From assembly GCF_003113265.1 (NCBI RefSeq), contig NZ_PUIV01000007.1, positions 62,001 to 126,000 of the forward strand: a stretch of 64,000 nt of DNA. The letters are read 5' to 3'. Each line of letters begins with the position of its first letter. Position 1 is the first letter of the stretch. The DNA is from Methylosinus sporium. Lineage in GTDB: Bacteria; Pseudomonadota; Alphaproteobacteria; Rhizobiales; Beijerinckiaceae. Made by a program: the position numbers and the translations under genes. The notes beneath the pieces were generated by a model. The model saw nothing but the letters and a program-made list of their open reading frames with translations, did no database searches and had not been told where the DNA came from. Shown piece by piece: positions 51,072 through 59,360 of the stretch.

Positions 51072-51383
51072 ATGAATAAATATGTGTGCGCCACAATATT
51101 CATGCTGATGGCCGTATATCTCCTCTCGCTCATTATCGGCGAGGTTTATGACTACCGAGAGATCGAGCGATCGATCTCAGATCGGCGTCTTGTCGAATGG
51201 GGAGTGTGCTACGCGGATATGCCGACATATTTGGCATGTGGCGTCGGCTATGCGATCTCGCCCGTCGCGATCGTCGCCGTGTCGCTCTATCGGAAATTCG
51301 ATGTCGACATTCGCGTTTCCGTGTCGATGCTCGCGTTATTCATGTCGGCGCATGGCGTGGGTTTTGTCATGATGAACGACTAG
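51072..51383 (+). CDS. Small membrane protein, unknown
   Basis: A 103-residue protein with about three hydrophobic segments (VCATIFMLMAVYLLSLIIG; YLACGVGYAISPVAIVAVSL; VSVSMLALFMSAHGVGFVMM). I do not recognise it. Base composition is lower in GC than its neighbours, hinting at foreign origin. AAAGG precedes the ATG at 51072. It starts just after a family B palindrome and before bdhA. Confidence 0.5.
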   Translation: MNKYVCATIFMLMAVYLLSLIIGEVYDYREIERSISDRRLVEWGVCYADMPTYLACGVGYAISPVAIVAVSLYRKFDVDIRVSVSMLALFMSAHGVGFVMMND

Positions 51384-51511
51384 GCTCCTTCGCCGCGGAG
51401 CCGAGCGACGCGGAATATCCCGTCGTTATTTTCACGCGGTCGAGATACGCTAGATTGCCATTCGACAGGATGAGCCGCTGGCGCTCATCCTCCAGCATCA
51501 GAGGAGCGCGA

Positions 51512-52297
51512 ATGTCTCTCGCCAAACGCAATGCCGTCGTCACCGGCTCGACCAGCGGCATCGGGCTCGCCGTCGTCCGCGCTCTCGCCAAGGAGGGAGC
51601 CAATGTCGTCCTCAACGGTTTCGGCGACGCCGCCGAAATCGAGAAGGAGCGCGCCGCCATAGAGACCGAGTTCGGCGTCACCGCCATTTACGACAGCGCC
51701 GACATGACTAGGCCGGAAGAAATCGAGGCCATGATCCACAATGCCGAGGCGAAGCTCGGCTCGGTCGACATTCTCGTCAACAATGCCGGGATCCAATTCG
51801 TCTCGCCGATCGAGGATTTCCCGATCGAAAAATGGAATCAGATCATTGCGATCGATCTCTCCTCGGCCTTTCACACCATTCGCGCGGCGACTCCGGGCAT
51901 GAAGAAGCGGCGCTGGGGCCGCATCGTCAACACCGCCTCGGCCCATTCGCTGGTCGCCTCGCCCTTCAAGGCCGCCTATGTCGCCGCCAAGCACGGCATA
52001 GCCGGGCTCAACAAGGTGGTGGCGCTGGAGCTCGCCACTTTCGGCGTCACGGCGAATTGCATCTCGCCCGGCTATGTGTGGACGCCGCTGGTCGAGAAGC
52101 AAATTCCCGACACGATGAAGGCCCGCAATCTCACCCGCGAGCAGGTCATCGACGACGTGCTGCTGCAGGCGCAGCCGACCAAGGAATTCGTGACCGTCGA
52201 TCAGATCGCAGCGCTGGTCCTGTTCCTGTGCTCGGACGCCGCGGCGCAGATCACCGGCTCGAATATTTCCATCGACGGCGGCTGGACCGCGGGATGA
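51512..52297 (+). CDS. bdhA: 3-hydroxybutyrate dehydrogenase
   Basis: NAD-dependent D-3-hydroxybutyrate dehydrogenase, 261 residues, oxidising 3-hydroxybutyrate to acetoacetate in polyhydroxybutyrate breakdown. VTGSTSGIGLAVVRALAKEG, NNAGIQFVSPIEDFP, NTASAHSLVAS and YVAAKHG are the dehydrogenase and substrate signatures. AGAGGAG precedes the ATG. Its stop overlaps the patatin gene start (ATGA), so the two are coupled. Confidence 0.95.
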   Translation: MSLAKRNAVVTGSTSGIGLAVVRALAKEGANVVLNGFGDAAEIEKERAAIETEFGVTAIYDSADMTRPEEIEAMIHNAEAKLGSVDILVNNAGIQFVSPIEDFPIEKWNQIIAIDLSSAFHTIRAATPGMKKRRWGRIVNTASAHSLVASPFKAAYVAAKHGIAGLNKVVALELATFGVTANCISPGYVWTPLVEKQIPDTMKARNLTREQVIDDVLLQAQPTKEFVTVDQIAALVLFLCSDAAAQITGSNISIDGGWTAG

Positions 52298-53310
52298 CGG
52301 ACCAAAAGAAGAAGGTCACTCTGGCCTTGCAGGGCGGGGGCGCACACGGCGCCTTCACCTGGGGCGTGCTCGACGCTTTTCTCGAGGATGGGCGGCTCGA
52401 TGTCGTCGGCGTCAGCGGCGCCAGCGCCGGCGCGATGAACGCTGTCGTCTATGCGGATGGATTGCGCGAGGGCGGGCCGGCGCGCGCCCGTGCGCAACTT
52501 CAGGAGTTCTGGCGCACGGTGAGCGTCGACGGCGATCTCAGCAAGGCGCAGCGCGATCTCTGCGACATGGTGTTCGGCTTCTGGGACCCGTTGAAGCTAC
52601 GCAAATCCTTCACCCATAATGCGGCCAGTTATTTCTCGCCCTATGAGTTCAATCCGCTCGACATCAACCCGCTGCGCGATCTCATCGACAGCCTCATCGA
52701 CTTTCGGGCGCTGCGCGCCACGGATGATCTGAAGCTGTTCGTCTCGGCCACCAATGTGCGCACCGGCAAGGTGCGCATCTTCCGCCGGCCGGAGATGACG
52801 ATCGACATGCTGATGGCTTCCGCCTGCCTGCCGACTCTGTTCCAGGCCGTCGAGGTCGAGGGCGAGGCTTATTGGGACGGCGGCTATATGGGCAATCCGG
52901 CGCTGTTCCCGCTCTATACCGAGACCGATTGCCGCGACATTATTCTGGTGCAGATCAATCCCGTCGAGCGCGACGAAATCCCGCGCACCGCGCAGGACAT
53001 AATGGATCGGCTGAACGAGATCACCTTCAACGCCTCCCTCCTGCACGAGTTTCGCGCCATCGACTTCGTCGCGCGCCTCATCGACGCCGGACGGTTGAAA
53101 GGCACGCATTATAAGAAGGTGCTGCTGCATCTCGTCGAAGGCGGCGCGGCGATGCAGCGCTTCGGCGCGGACACCAAGCTCGACGCCGATTATGGTTTCC
53201 TGCGCTCTCTGTTCGACATCGGCCACGAGGCCGGCAAGGCTTTTCTCGACGAGCATTATGACGCGATCGGCGTCGCGGGAACGCTGCAATTGAAGGAGCA
53301 GCTGGTCTGA
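52294..53310 (+). CDS. Patatin-like phospholipase/esterase
   Basis: A 338-residue patatin-family serine hydrolase. The oxyanion motif is LQGGGAHGAFTWG, the nucleophile elbow VSGASAGAM, and the Asp of the dyad is in WDGGYMGNP. It follows bdhA with an ATGA overlap, an arrangement seen in other Rhizobiales. A role in polyhydroxybutyrate or lipid mobilisation is inferred, not shown. No signal peptide, so cytoplasmic. Confidence 0.93.
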   Translation: MTDQKKKVTLALQGGGAHGAFTWGVLDAFLEDGRLDVVGVSGASAGAMNAVVYADGLREGGPARARAQLQEFWRTVSVDGDLSKAQRDLCDMVFGFWDPLKLRKSFTHNAASYFSPYEFNPLDINPLRDLIDSLIDFRALRATDDLKLFVSATNVRTGKVRIFRRPEMTIDMLMASACLPTLFQAVEVEGEAYWDGGYMGNPALFPLYTETDCRDIILVQINPVERDEIPRTAQDIMDRLNEITFNASLLHEFRAIDFVARLIDAGRLKGTHYKKVLLHLVEGGAAMQRFGADTKLDADYGFLRSLFDIGHEAGKAFLDEHYDAIGVAGTLQLKEQLV

Positions 53311-53319
53311 GCGAGCCGG

Positions 53320-53352
53320 CGCTTTCTGATCCGATTGGATCGGATGAGGCTC
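53320..53352 (+). repeat. Degenerate AGAGCG-family palindrome
   Basis: GCGCTTTCTGATCCGATTGG and ATCGGATGAGGCTC: the ATCCGATTGGATCGGAT core matches the hairpin after rpsB, but the outer arms no longer pair fully. Confidence 0.5.
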
Positions 53353-53552
53353 CAAAGGGAAGGCGCCGCAGCAAAGATCGGCCACATTTCTCTCTATTGC
53401 TGCGGAGAGTGGCGGAGGCCGCCCGAGAAATGGCCCGCCGACAGAGGTGTTTCGCGAATATTCGCGGAGGCCGGGATCGGCGAAAATCGCGAATGATGGC
53501 GGCGGGCGTCGGAGTTTCGGCCGGCGCGCCGACGCAATCGGAGGACTGGAAG

Positions 53553-54617
53553 ATGAACGCCCCCGCCGACAAGAAGCTCATCGCCGAGTTCGAGGAGTTC
53601 AAGGAGCTGTTGCGTCACGCCGACCCGCCGCAGGAAAGCGACGAGTCTCTCGCCCGGCCGGCCCATGGCGACGCGCAGCGCGAAGCCTTCGCCGAGCCGC
53701 GGCGGGCCGCCGAGGCCGTGCGCGCGCCGAGCGAGGTCGACCGGCAGCTGCGCGCGCGGCGCAAGCCGAAGCCGGACGAATCGCGGTCCGCGCGCGTCGA
53801 GCCTCGCCGCCGGCGTGGGCGCGGATGGCTGATCGTCGCGGCCGTGGTCGTTCTGGCCGTCGGCGCAGGCGCCATGGCGACCATGTTCCTGCCTGCCGAG
53901 GAGGAGGAGCCCGTCGCCTCGGCGCTGCAGCGCGAGACCATCGATCCCGCCGCCAACGCCGCAGCCGCAGAGAATGCGGAGGCCGTCGGCCGTGACGCAA
54001 TGGCCGCCGAGTCCGCCCCTGCCGCCGAGGAGCCGGTCGCCGCCGCCGCGCCCGAAGGCGAGGCGCCCGCCGCTGTCGCCAAGGAGGCTCCTGTCGCCGT
54101 CGAAACGCCATCCCCGCTGCCGGCGGGCGCATTGAGTCCGCCCGACGCCGAGGCCGCGCCGTTGACGACGCCCACGGCCGCGCCCATCCGCATTATTCCG
54201 ACGCCCAAGGCGCCGCCGGCCGAACCCGTCGCCGCCGCGCCTCCGCCGGTCGAGATCGCCCCGGCGCCCGAGCCGGTCGTCGCCGCGCCTCCGCCCGCGG
54301 CCAAGGCGCCGCACGCCGCCAAGCCCAAGACGACGACCGCCGCCGAGAAGCCGCAGCCGGTCAAGCCGGTGGCGCCCGCCCAGACCGCGCCCGCCAAGCC
54401 GACGGCGCAGCAGGCGAAGCCGGCCAAGCCCAAGCCCTTTCCGGCGCCGACGGCCGCCGCTCCTGTCGCGCCGCCGCCCGCTCCGGTCGCCGTGGCTCCG
54501 GCCGCGCCGCCGCCGCCCGCTCCCGCCGAGCAGCCGGGCTTCATGCAGCGCGCGGTCGATTCCGTCACCGGCGCGGTCGGCGATCTCGGCCGCATGGCGA
54601 CGGGCGTCATTCCCTGA
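53553..54617 (+). CDS. Ala/Pro-rich single-span membrane protein
   Basis: A 354-residue protein of unknown function. A charged cytoplasmic part (MNAPADKKLIAEFEEFKELL, then basic RRKPKPDESR and RRRRGRG) precedes one TM helix near residue 90 (WLIVAAVVVLAVGAGAMATM). About 230 residues of Ala/Pro/Val/Glu-rich low-complexity sequence follow, ending GFMQRAVDSVTGAVGDLG. The ATG at 53553 follows GGAGG. The long reverse-strand reading is only compositional. Confidence 0.7.
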   Translation: MNAPADKKLIAEFEEFKELLRHADPPQESDESLARPAHGDAQREAFAEPRRAAEAVRAPSEVDRQLRARRKPKPDESRSARVEPRRRRGRGWLIVAAVVVLAVGAGAMATMFLPAEEEEPVASALQRETIDPAANAAAAENAEAVGRDAMAAESAPAAEEPVAAAAPEGEAPAAVAKEAPVAVETPSPLPAGALSPPDAEAAPLTTPTAAPIRIIPTPKAPPAEPVAAAPPPVEIAPAPEPVVAAPPPAAKAPHAAKPKTTTAAEKPQPVKPVAPAQTAPAKPTAQQAKPAKPKPFPAPTAAAPVAPPPAPVAVAPAAPPPPAPAEQPGFMQRAVDSVTGAVGDLGRMATGVIP

Positions 54618-54646
54618 TGTCGGACGAACAGGCCGCGTAGCTTTTA

Positions 54647-54689
54647 GCGTTTCCAGCCGAAGTGGGCGCCGGTTCGGCGTTGGAAACGC
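54647..54689 (-). repeat. Palindromic repeat, family B, copy 2
   Basis: The same sequence as at 51002 but inverted: GCGTTTCCAGCCGAAGTGGG to CGTTGGAAACGC on the plus strand. A GCCTGGAGTC box (54702-) also recurs beside copy 1. Confidence 0.75.
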
Positions 54690-54741
54690 GTCAAAACAAA
54701 AGCCTGGAGTCTGCCGTGTTTCAATGAAACCCGGCAAGACA

Positions 54742-56871
54742 CTAGGCCACACGGCGATCGGCGCGTCGGCGGCGCAGCAGCTTGGAGGCTTCGGCGATGG
54801 GCGTCGCCTTGCCGAAATAAAAGCCCTGGCCGATCTCGCAGCCATTTTCGGCGAGCCGGCGCAGCACCTGCGCCGTCTCGATCCCTTCGGCGACCGTCGT
54901 CACGCCGAGATGCTTCAGCAGGCTCAAAATGGCGTCGACGATTCTGCCGCTCTCCTCGTCATGCTGCATGGCGAGCACGAAGGAGCGGTCGATTTTCACC
55001 TTGTCGAAATGGAAGGCGCGCAAATGATAGAGGCTCGAATAGCCCGCGCCGAAATCATCGAGCGAGATGCGCATTCCTTCGGCCTGCAGCGCGGCCAGCG
55101 TCGCGCGGGCGGTGTCGACGTCGTCGATGAGGGCGCTCTCCGTGATCTCGACGTCGAGACGCGAGGGCGGGAATTTCTCCTCCTCCAGCGTCGCCAGCAG
55201 GCGTGAGGCGAGCAGCGGATCCTTGAGCTGCATCGGCGACACATTGACGGACAGGCGCACTTGCGCGCCCCATTGCAGCGTCTCACGACAGGCGCGTCGC
55301 ACCACCGACCAGGTGAGATCGGCGATGACGCCGATCTGTTCCGCGAGTGGAATGAAGACGTCCGGCGGAATGGCGCCGAGCTTCTCATCCGTCCAGCGCG
55401 ACAGCACTTCGAAGCCATAGACGCGATTGTCGCGCAGATCGACGAGCGGCTGATAGAAGGGGTGAATGTCGCCGGCGGCCACGGCCTTTTTCAATGCGGA
55501 TTCGAGCTCGGCGCGCCGACGCAGCTCTTCGTCCATGCTCTGCTCGAAGAAGCGGAACAGGCCGCGACCGTCGCGCTTGGCGTGATACATCGCTATATCC
55601 GCCGCGCGCAGCAGCGAGCTGACGTCGAGACCATCCTCGGGGCAGAGCGATACGCCGACGCTGGCGCTGAGTTCGACGCGCCGATCGCCGATCTCGATCG
55701 GCTCGGCGATGGCGGCGAGCGCCCGGCCGGCGACGCTGGTCGCCTGATCCATATGGGTGGCGGGAGTCATCTCGATCAAAATCGCGAATTCGTCGCCGCC
55801 GAGACGCGCGACGATATCGCTCTTGCGCGAGACGTGGCGCAGGCGGCGCGCCACTTCGCAGAGCACGGCGTCGCCGAAGCGATGCCCTTCGAGATCATTG
55901 ATCGGCTTGAAGCGATCGAGATCGACGAAGAGCAGAGCGCAGGCGGCGGCGCCGTCCTCGACACGCTCGATCGCCGCGTGCAGATCGGCGACCAGCATAC
56001 GCCGATTGGGGAGGCCGGTGAGCGAATCCTGGCGCGCGAGAATCTGCGCATGTTCCTGCGCCGCGCGCGTCGCCTCATGCGCGCGCTCCAGCGCCTGCGC
56101 ATTGGCGCGGAAGACGTCCAGAGATTTGGCCATGGCGCCGATTTCGTCGTCGCGCCCGATCTCGGGAACCTCGACATAGCGGTTGCCGGCCGCGAGCTGG
56201 GCGAGCGCAGCGGTGATCGCGGCGAGCGGCCGCGTGATCTGCTCCCTGACGCGAAAGAGCAGCCAGATCGCGAATGCGACGGCGAGCGCCGAGGCGAGCA
56301 GACTGGTTTTCAGCGCGCCTTCGGTGACTCGCGCCGCCGTTTCGGCCTCGGCGCGCGCCGACCACTCGAGCCGATCTATCGCGGCGTCCGCAGCTTCGTC
56401 GGTCGTCCGGTAGAGCCCGTGCAGAGCGTTCACGCCATGGCCGGCCCTGATCGCCGCAACGTCCGGCTCCCGCGCCATCCAGTCGTCATGGGCGGCGAAA
56501 TAGGCGGCGAGCGCATCGCGAAATTTGGCGAGGTCCGGCCGCTGCTCGGCGTCGAACAGCAGCTCATAGTCGTGTCGCAGCTCTTCGATGACGACGCGAT
56601 GTTCGGCCGCGCGCTGTTCCGCAGCGATCCGCTCTTCTTCGGCTTCCGCCAGAGCGCGATAGGTCTCCGCGATTCGGAACTCGGAAATACGATCGGTCAA
56701 TTCGCCGAGAATGCGCGTTCCGTCGATCCATTTCGACGCGAGCGCTTCGGTTTTGCCCTCGACGACGCGCAGGCTCTGCGTCGAGAGCAGCGCCAAGCCG
56801 AGGACAATCGCCAGAAAAGCGCCGATGAACAGCGCCAATTGGGCTTGCAGCGTGAAGCGAAAGCTCGTCAT
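54742..56871 (-). CDS. GGDEF-EAL c-di-GMP enzyme with HAMP
   Basis: A 709-residue inner-membrane signalling protein: TM1 near 8-30, a helical periplasmic sensor, TM2 near 190-210, HAMP, a GGDEF domain (LTGLPNRRML; intact motif RLGGDEFAIL) and an EAL domain (YGFEVLSRW in place of EAL; SVNVSPMQL; DDFGAGYSSL; VAEGIE). Both active sites look intact apart from EVL for EAL, a tolerated variant, so it may make or degrade c-di-GMP. The ATG at 56871 is chosen over an upstream TTG. No companion effector gene nearby. Confidence 0.93.
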   Translation of the reverse strand: MTSFRFTLQAQLALFIGAFLAIVLGLALLSTQSLRVVEGKTEALASKWIDGTRILGELTDRISEFRIAETYRALAEAEEERIAAEQRAAEHRVVIEELRHDYELLFDAEQRPDLAKFRDALAAYFAAHDDWMAREPDVAAIRAGHGVNALHGLYRTTDEAADAAIDRLEWSARAEAETAARVTEGALKTSLLASALAVAFAIWLLFRVREQITRPLAAITAALAQLAAGNRYVEVPEIGRDDEIGAMAKSLDVFRANAQALERAHEATRAAQEHAQILARQDSLTGLPNRRMLVADLHAAIERVEDGAAACALLFVDLDRFKPINDLEGHRFGDAVLCEVARRLRHVSRKSDIVARLGGDEFAILIEMTPATHMDQATSVAGRALAAIAEPIEIGDRRVELSASVGVSLCPEDGLDVSSLLRAADIAMYHAKRDGRGLFRFFEQSMDEELRRRAELESALKKAVAAGDIHPFYQPLVDLRDNRVYGFEVLSRWTDEKLGAIPPDVFIPLAEQIGVIADLTWSVVRRACRETLQWGAQVRLSVNVSPMQLKDPLLASRLLATLEEEKFPPSRLDVEITESALIDDVDTARATLAALQAEGMRISLDDFGAGYSSLYHLRAFHFDKVKIDRSFVLAMQHDEESGRIVDAILSLLKHLGVTTVAEGIETAQVLRRLAENGCEIGQGFYFGKATPIAEASKLLRRRRADRRVA

Positions 56872-56965
56872 GGAGCGCGCCAGGGACGGTGAAAATGTCT
56901 CATCGACCAAGATAATTGTAATTTGAATGGCGACTTTCCAGTTGCGCCGGGCGCTATCTCCAGCG

Positions 56966-57208
56966 CTAATTGTCGCGGGGCGCGTCGTCGGCGGTCGCCG
57001 GCAGAAGCGTCGCCGCAGGATAGGCGCGACGGGCTTTCGCCTGTGTCAGATAAAAGCGCTCGCCCGCCCGATAGGCCGCGTTTCCGCTCACCACCTCGAA
57101 TTCGCAGAAAGCCAGAGGCTCGGCCGGCGCGGTCAGCAGCCGCACGCAGCGCGGCAAAAGGGCGAAGCCCGCGCCATCGTCCTTCTCGAATATCGTCAGC
57201 GGTTCCAT
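56966..57208 (-). CDS. Small hypothetical protein
   Basis: An 80-residue reading frame (MEPLTIFEKDDGAGFALLPR, then RLLTAPAEPLAFCEFEVVSG) with protein-like composition. It is divergent from the LysR gene. No ribosome-binding site is clear and no family is recognised; it could be spurious. The reverse-strand frames over it look compositional. Confidence 0.4.
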   Translation of the reverse strand: MEPLTIFEKDDGAGFALLPRCVRLLTAPAEPLAFCEFEVVSGNAAYRAGERFYLTQAKARRAYPAATLLPATADDAPRDN

Positions 57209-57306
57209 TCGCTCAACCCCGAGAAATCGTCACAGCGACGCATATGGCGCGGCGTTGCGGCTCGATCCAATTGTCATTTGCGATAGGACGATGCATTTCT
57301 CGCATC

Positions 57307-58131
57307 ATGGAGCTGCAGTGGATCGACGATTTCCTGGCGCTCTGCCAGACGCGCAATTTCACGCGCGCGGCGCAGGCGCGCTGCACGACGCAATCCGCCT
57401 ATAGCCGCCGAATGCAGCGGCTGGAGGAATGGCTCGGCGCGTCGCTGTTCGATCGCGAGCGGCGCCCGGTGACTTTGACGCCCGCCGGCGAAGAGTTCCT
57501 CTCGCGGGCGCATCGGCTGCGCGACGACATCTATGATGCGCGCCGCGCGGTTCTCTCCGTGTCGAGCCATTTGGAAAAGGCGCTGCGCATCTATGCGACC
57601 AACACGCTCGCCGCGACCTTTCTGTCGCCATGGTTGACGAAGCGTGAATTGCGCAATTACTCGGTCGTCGTCGCCTCCGTCTCCGGCTGCATAGAGGCGG
57701 TCAAGCGCGGCCACGCCGATCTCGCCATGATTCCCGATTTCGGCGACGCCGAGCATCTCGTCGGGCTCGAGCTCGAGACGATCGGCGAGGATCGCCTGAT
57801 CCTCGCGCAGCGCCGCGGCGCCGCGCGCCTCGCCGCGCTCGAGGACGATATGCTGATCGGGCGGCTGATGGTCTATGCGCCGGGCACGCATTATGGGGCG
57901 CGCATCGGAGCCATGCTCGCCGCGCATGGCGTTCGCCTGCGCGATCCGCCGGTCTGCGAGAGCGCCTCGGCCGAAGCTCTGCTGGCGCAGGTGGAGGCCG
58001 GCCTCGGCGCCGCCTTCATTCCGGCGATCCTCATGCGCGGCGACAAAGCGGTCCGCTGCGCGGTCCCCGATTATTTCGACATTCGTTACAAAATTCTGCT
58101 GGCGCGCGCGCCGAAGCGGAAGGATGCGTGA
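57307..58131 (+). CDS. LysR family regulator
   Basis: A 274-residue LysR-type regulator. The helix-turn-helix at the N-terminus is MELQWIDDFLALCQTRNFTR, with RAAQARCTTQSAYSRRMQRLEEWLG. The C-terminal effector domain shows the alternating alpha/beta pattern (LEKALRIYATNTLAATFL onward). The ATG at 57307 is canonical. It converges on acetoacetate decarboxylase (seven-base gap), so any control of that gene is not through a shared divergent promoter; target unknown. Confidence 0.92.
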   Translation: MELQWIDDFLALCQTRNFTRAAQARCTTQSAYSRRMQRLEEWLGASLFDRERRPVTLTPAGEEFLSRAHRLRDDIYDARRAVLSVSSHLEKALRIYATNTLAATFLSPWLTKRELRNYSVVVASVSGCIEAVKRGHADLAMIPDFGDAEHLVGLELETIGEDRLILAQRRGAARLAALEDDMLIGRLMVYAPGTHYGARIGAMLAAHGVRLRDPPVCESASAEALLAQVEAGLGAAFIPAILMRGDKAVRCAVPDYFDIRYKILLARAPKRKDA

Positions 58132-58137
58132 GCGGCG

Positions 58138-58881
58138 CTATTTCTGATCCAGATAATCGAACACGACCTCGCCGAGAGCGAGCGTGAGATCGGCGGTGAA
58201 ATGCGTTGCCGAGATGATTTCCCGCACCGGAAGGCGGGCGACGTCGCAGGCGACATGCGGATGCAGCGCGAGCGCCGCCGGCGAAGCCCAGGCGCCTTTC
58301 ATCACGACGTCCGTCATATGGTAGCGCACCAGCTCCAGCACGCGCGGCGAGCCGTCGACATGGGGGATGATCTTCAAAAGAAAATTCGGTTGCTGGATCG
58401 CCTCGGCGATCGGAGCCGTCTCCAATATGCGATGCTTGTAGCCGACCGACGCCTCGACGCAGAGCGCCGGGCCATATTTCAGCGTGCAGAGAATGACGTC
58501 GCCGTCATGCTCGATCTTGGGCGAGGCGAGCTTTTTGGGAAAGCCCCACAGCTCGCGGCCGCCGGCGATGGGCGCGTCATCGTCGAGATACATGGCGTGG
58601 ACATAGGCGCCCTTCTGCCCGTTGAAGCGCACCGGGATCACCTGGCCGCTCTCGGTATAGTCGCCGAAGCCGGTCGAATCCGGCATTCGGATGAACTCAT
58701 ATTTGACGATGGGCTCGTCCACCTCGAGCGGCTCCGGCACGACGGCGCGCAGCGCGTCGATGTCGGTGCGATAGGCGATGACGATGAATTCGCGATCATA
58801 GAAACGATAGGGTCCGCGCGGATAGGCGGGATTGGTCAGCGGCATCGCAAATGCCGTCTCGAGCACCTCGTCGATCTTCAT
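58138..58881 (-). CDS. adc: Acetoacetate decarboxylase
   Basis: Adc, converting acetoacetate to acetone and CO2 through a lysine Schiff base. It is 247 residues. The catalytic lysine pair lies in [13 protein letters not shown]. The ATG at 58881 follows AGGAG. It is close to acetoacetyl-CoA synthetase on the same strand, with only a damaged VOC gene between. With bdhA nearby, three genes of this window act on acetoacetate. Acetone formation in this organism is an inference. Confidence 0.95.
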   Translation of the reverse strand: MKIDEVLETAFAMPLTNPAYPRGPYRFYDREFIVIAYRTDIDALRAVVPEPLEVDEPIVKYEFIRMPDSTGFGDYTESGQVIPVRFNGQKGAYVHAMYLDDDAPIAGGRELWGFPKKLASPKIEHDGDVILCTLKYGPALCVEASVGYKHRILETAPIAEAIQQPNFLLKIIPHVDGSPRVLELVRYHMTDVVMKGAWASPAALALHPHVACDVARLPVREIISATHFTADLTLALGEVVFDYLDQK

Positions 58882-58968
58882 CTTCGCGGCTCCTATCGAT
58901 CACATTCGTGGCAATGAGGCGGATAGATAGCGCGCTTTCGTGACGATCCGACGCTCGCGCGCCGTCGA

Positions 58969-59353
58969 TCAGAGCGCCGAAGCATTCAATTGCACGAGCA
59001 CCCATTGGTTGCCGTAGAGGTCATGGAAACGAAAATGGAACGATCCTTCGTCGCTCTGGACCGTTTCCGCGACCTTCACGCCCTTGTCGGCAAGCCGTGC
59101 GAAATCGCCATGAATGTCGTCGGTATAGACCACCCCGACGGGCTGACCTCCGGTCTGGTTTCCGACTCGCGCGCGCCTCGGCGTTGTCGGCGAGAAGCAG
59201 CCAGACGCCGCCCTGACCGAAACCGAGATGCAGGAAGCGCCGGGCGCCTTCGCCAGCGTCGAAGAGCGTGTCGAGGCCGAGCTTGTCCCGATAGAAATCG
59301 GCGGCCTCGTCATAGTCGTTCACCAGAATGACGATGCGTCCCAAAGTCTGCAT
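58969..59353 (-). pseudogene. VOC/glyoxalase-family gene with a frameshift
   Basis: A protein of about 125 residues split across two frames. The first frame starts MQTLGRIVILVNDYDEAADF (ATG at 59353) and reads through GGVWLLLADNAEAR. The second continues VGVVYTDDIHGDFARL to FHDLYGNQWVLVQL. They join at a CG dinucleotide run (59168-59176): one lost CG unit (or one extra base) explains the shift. Either a real pseudogene or a sequencing error. The family is extradiol/glyoxalase-like; substrate unknown. Confidence 0.8.
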
Positions 59354-59360
59354 CACGGTC

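Noticed and set aside
53394-54845. Gly-rich minus-strand frame opposite the Ala/Pro-rich gene
   Set aside because: The composition is the complement of Ala/Pro codons. The plus strand has a GGAGG site and a normal TM segment.
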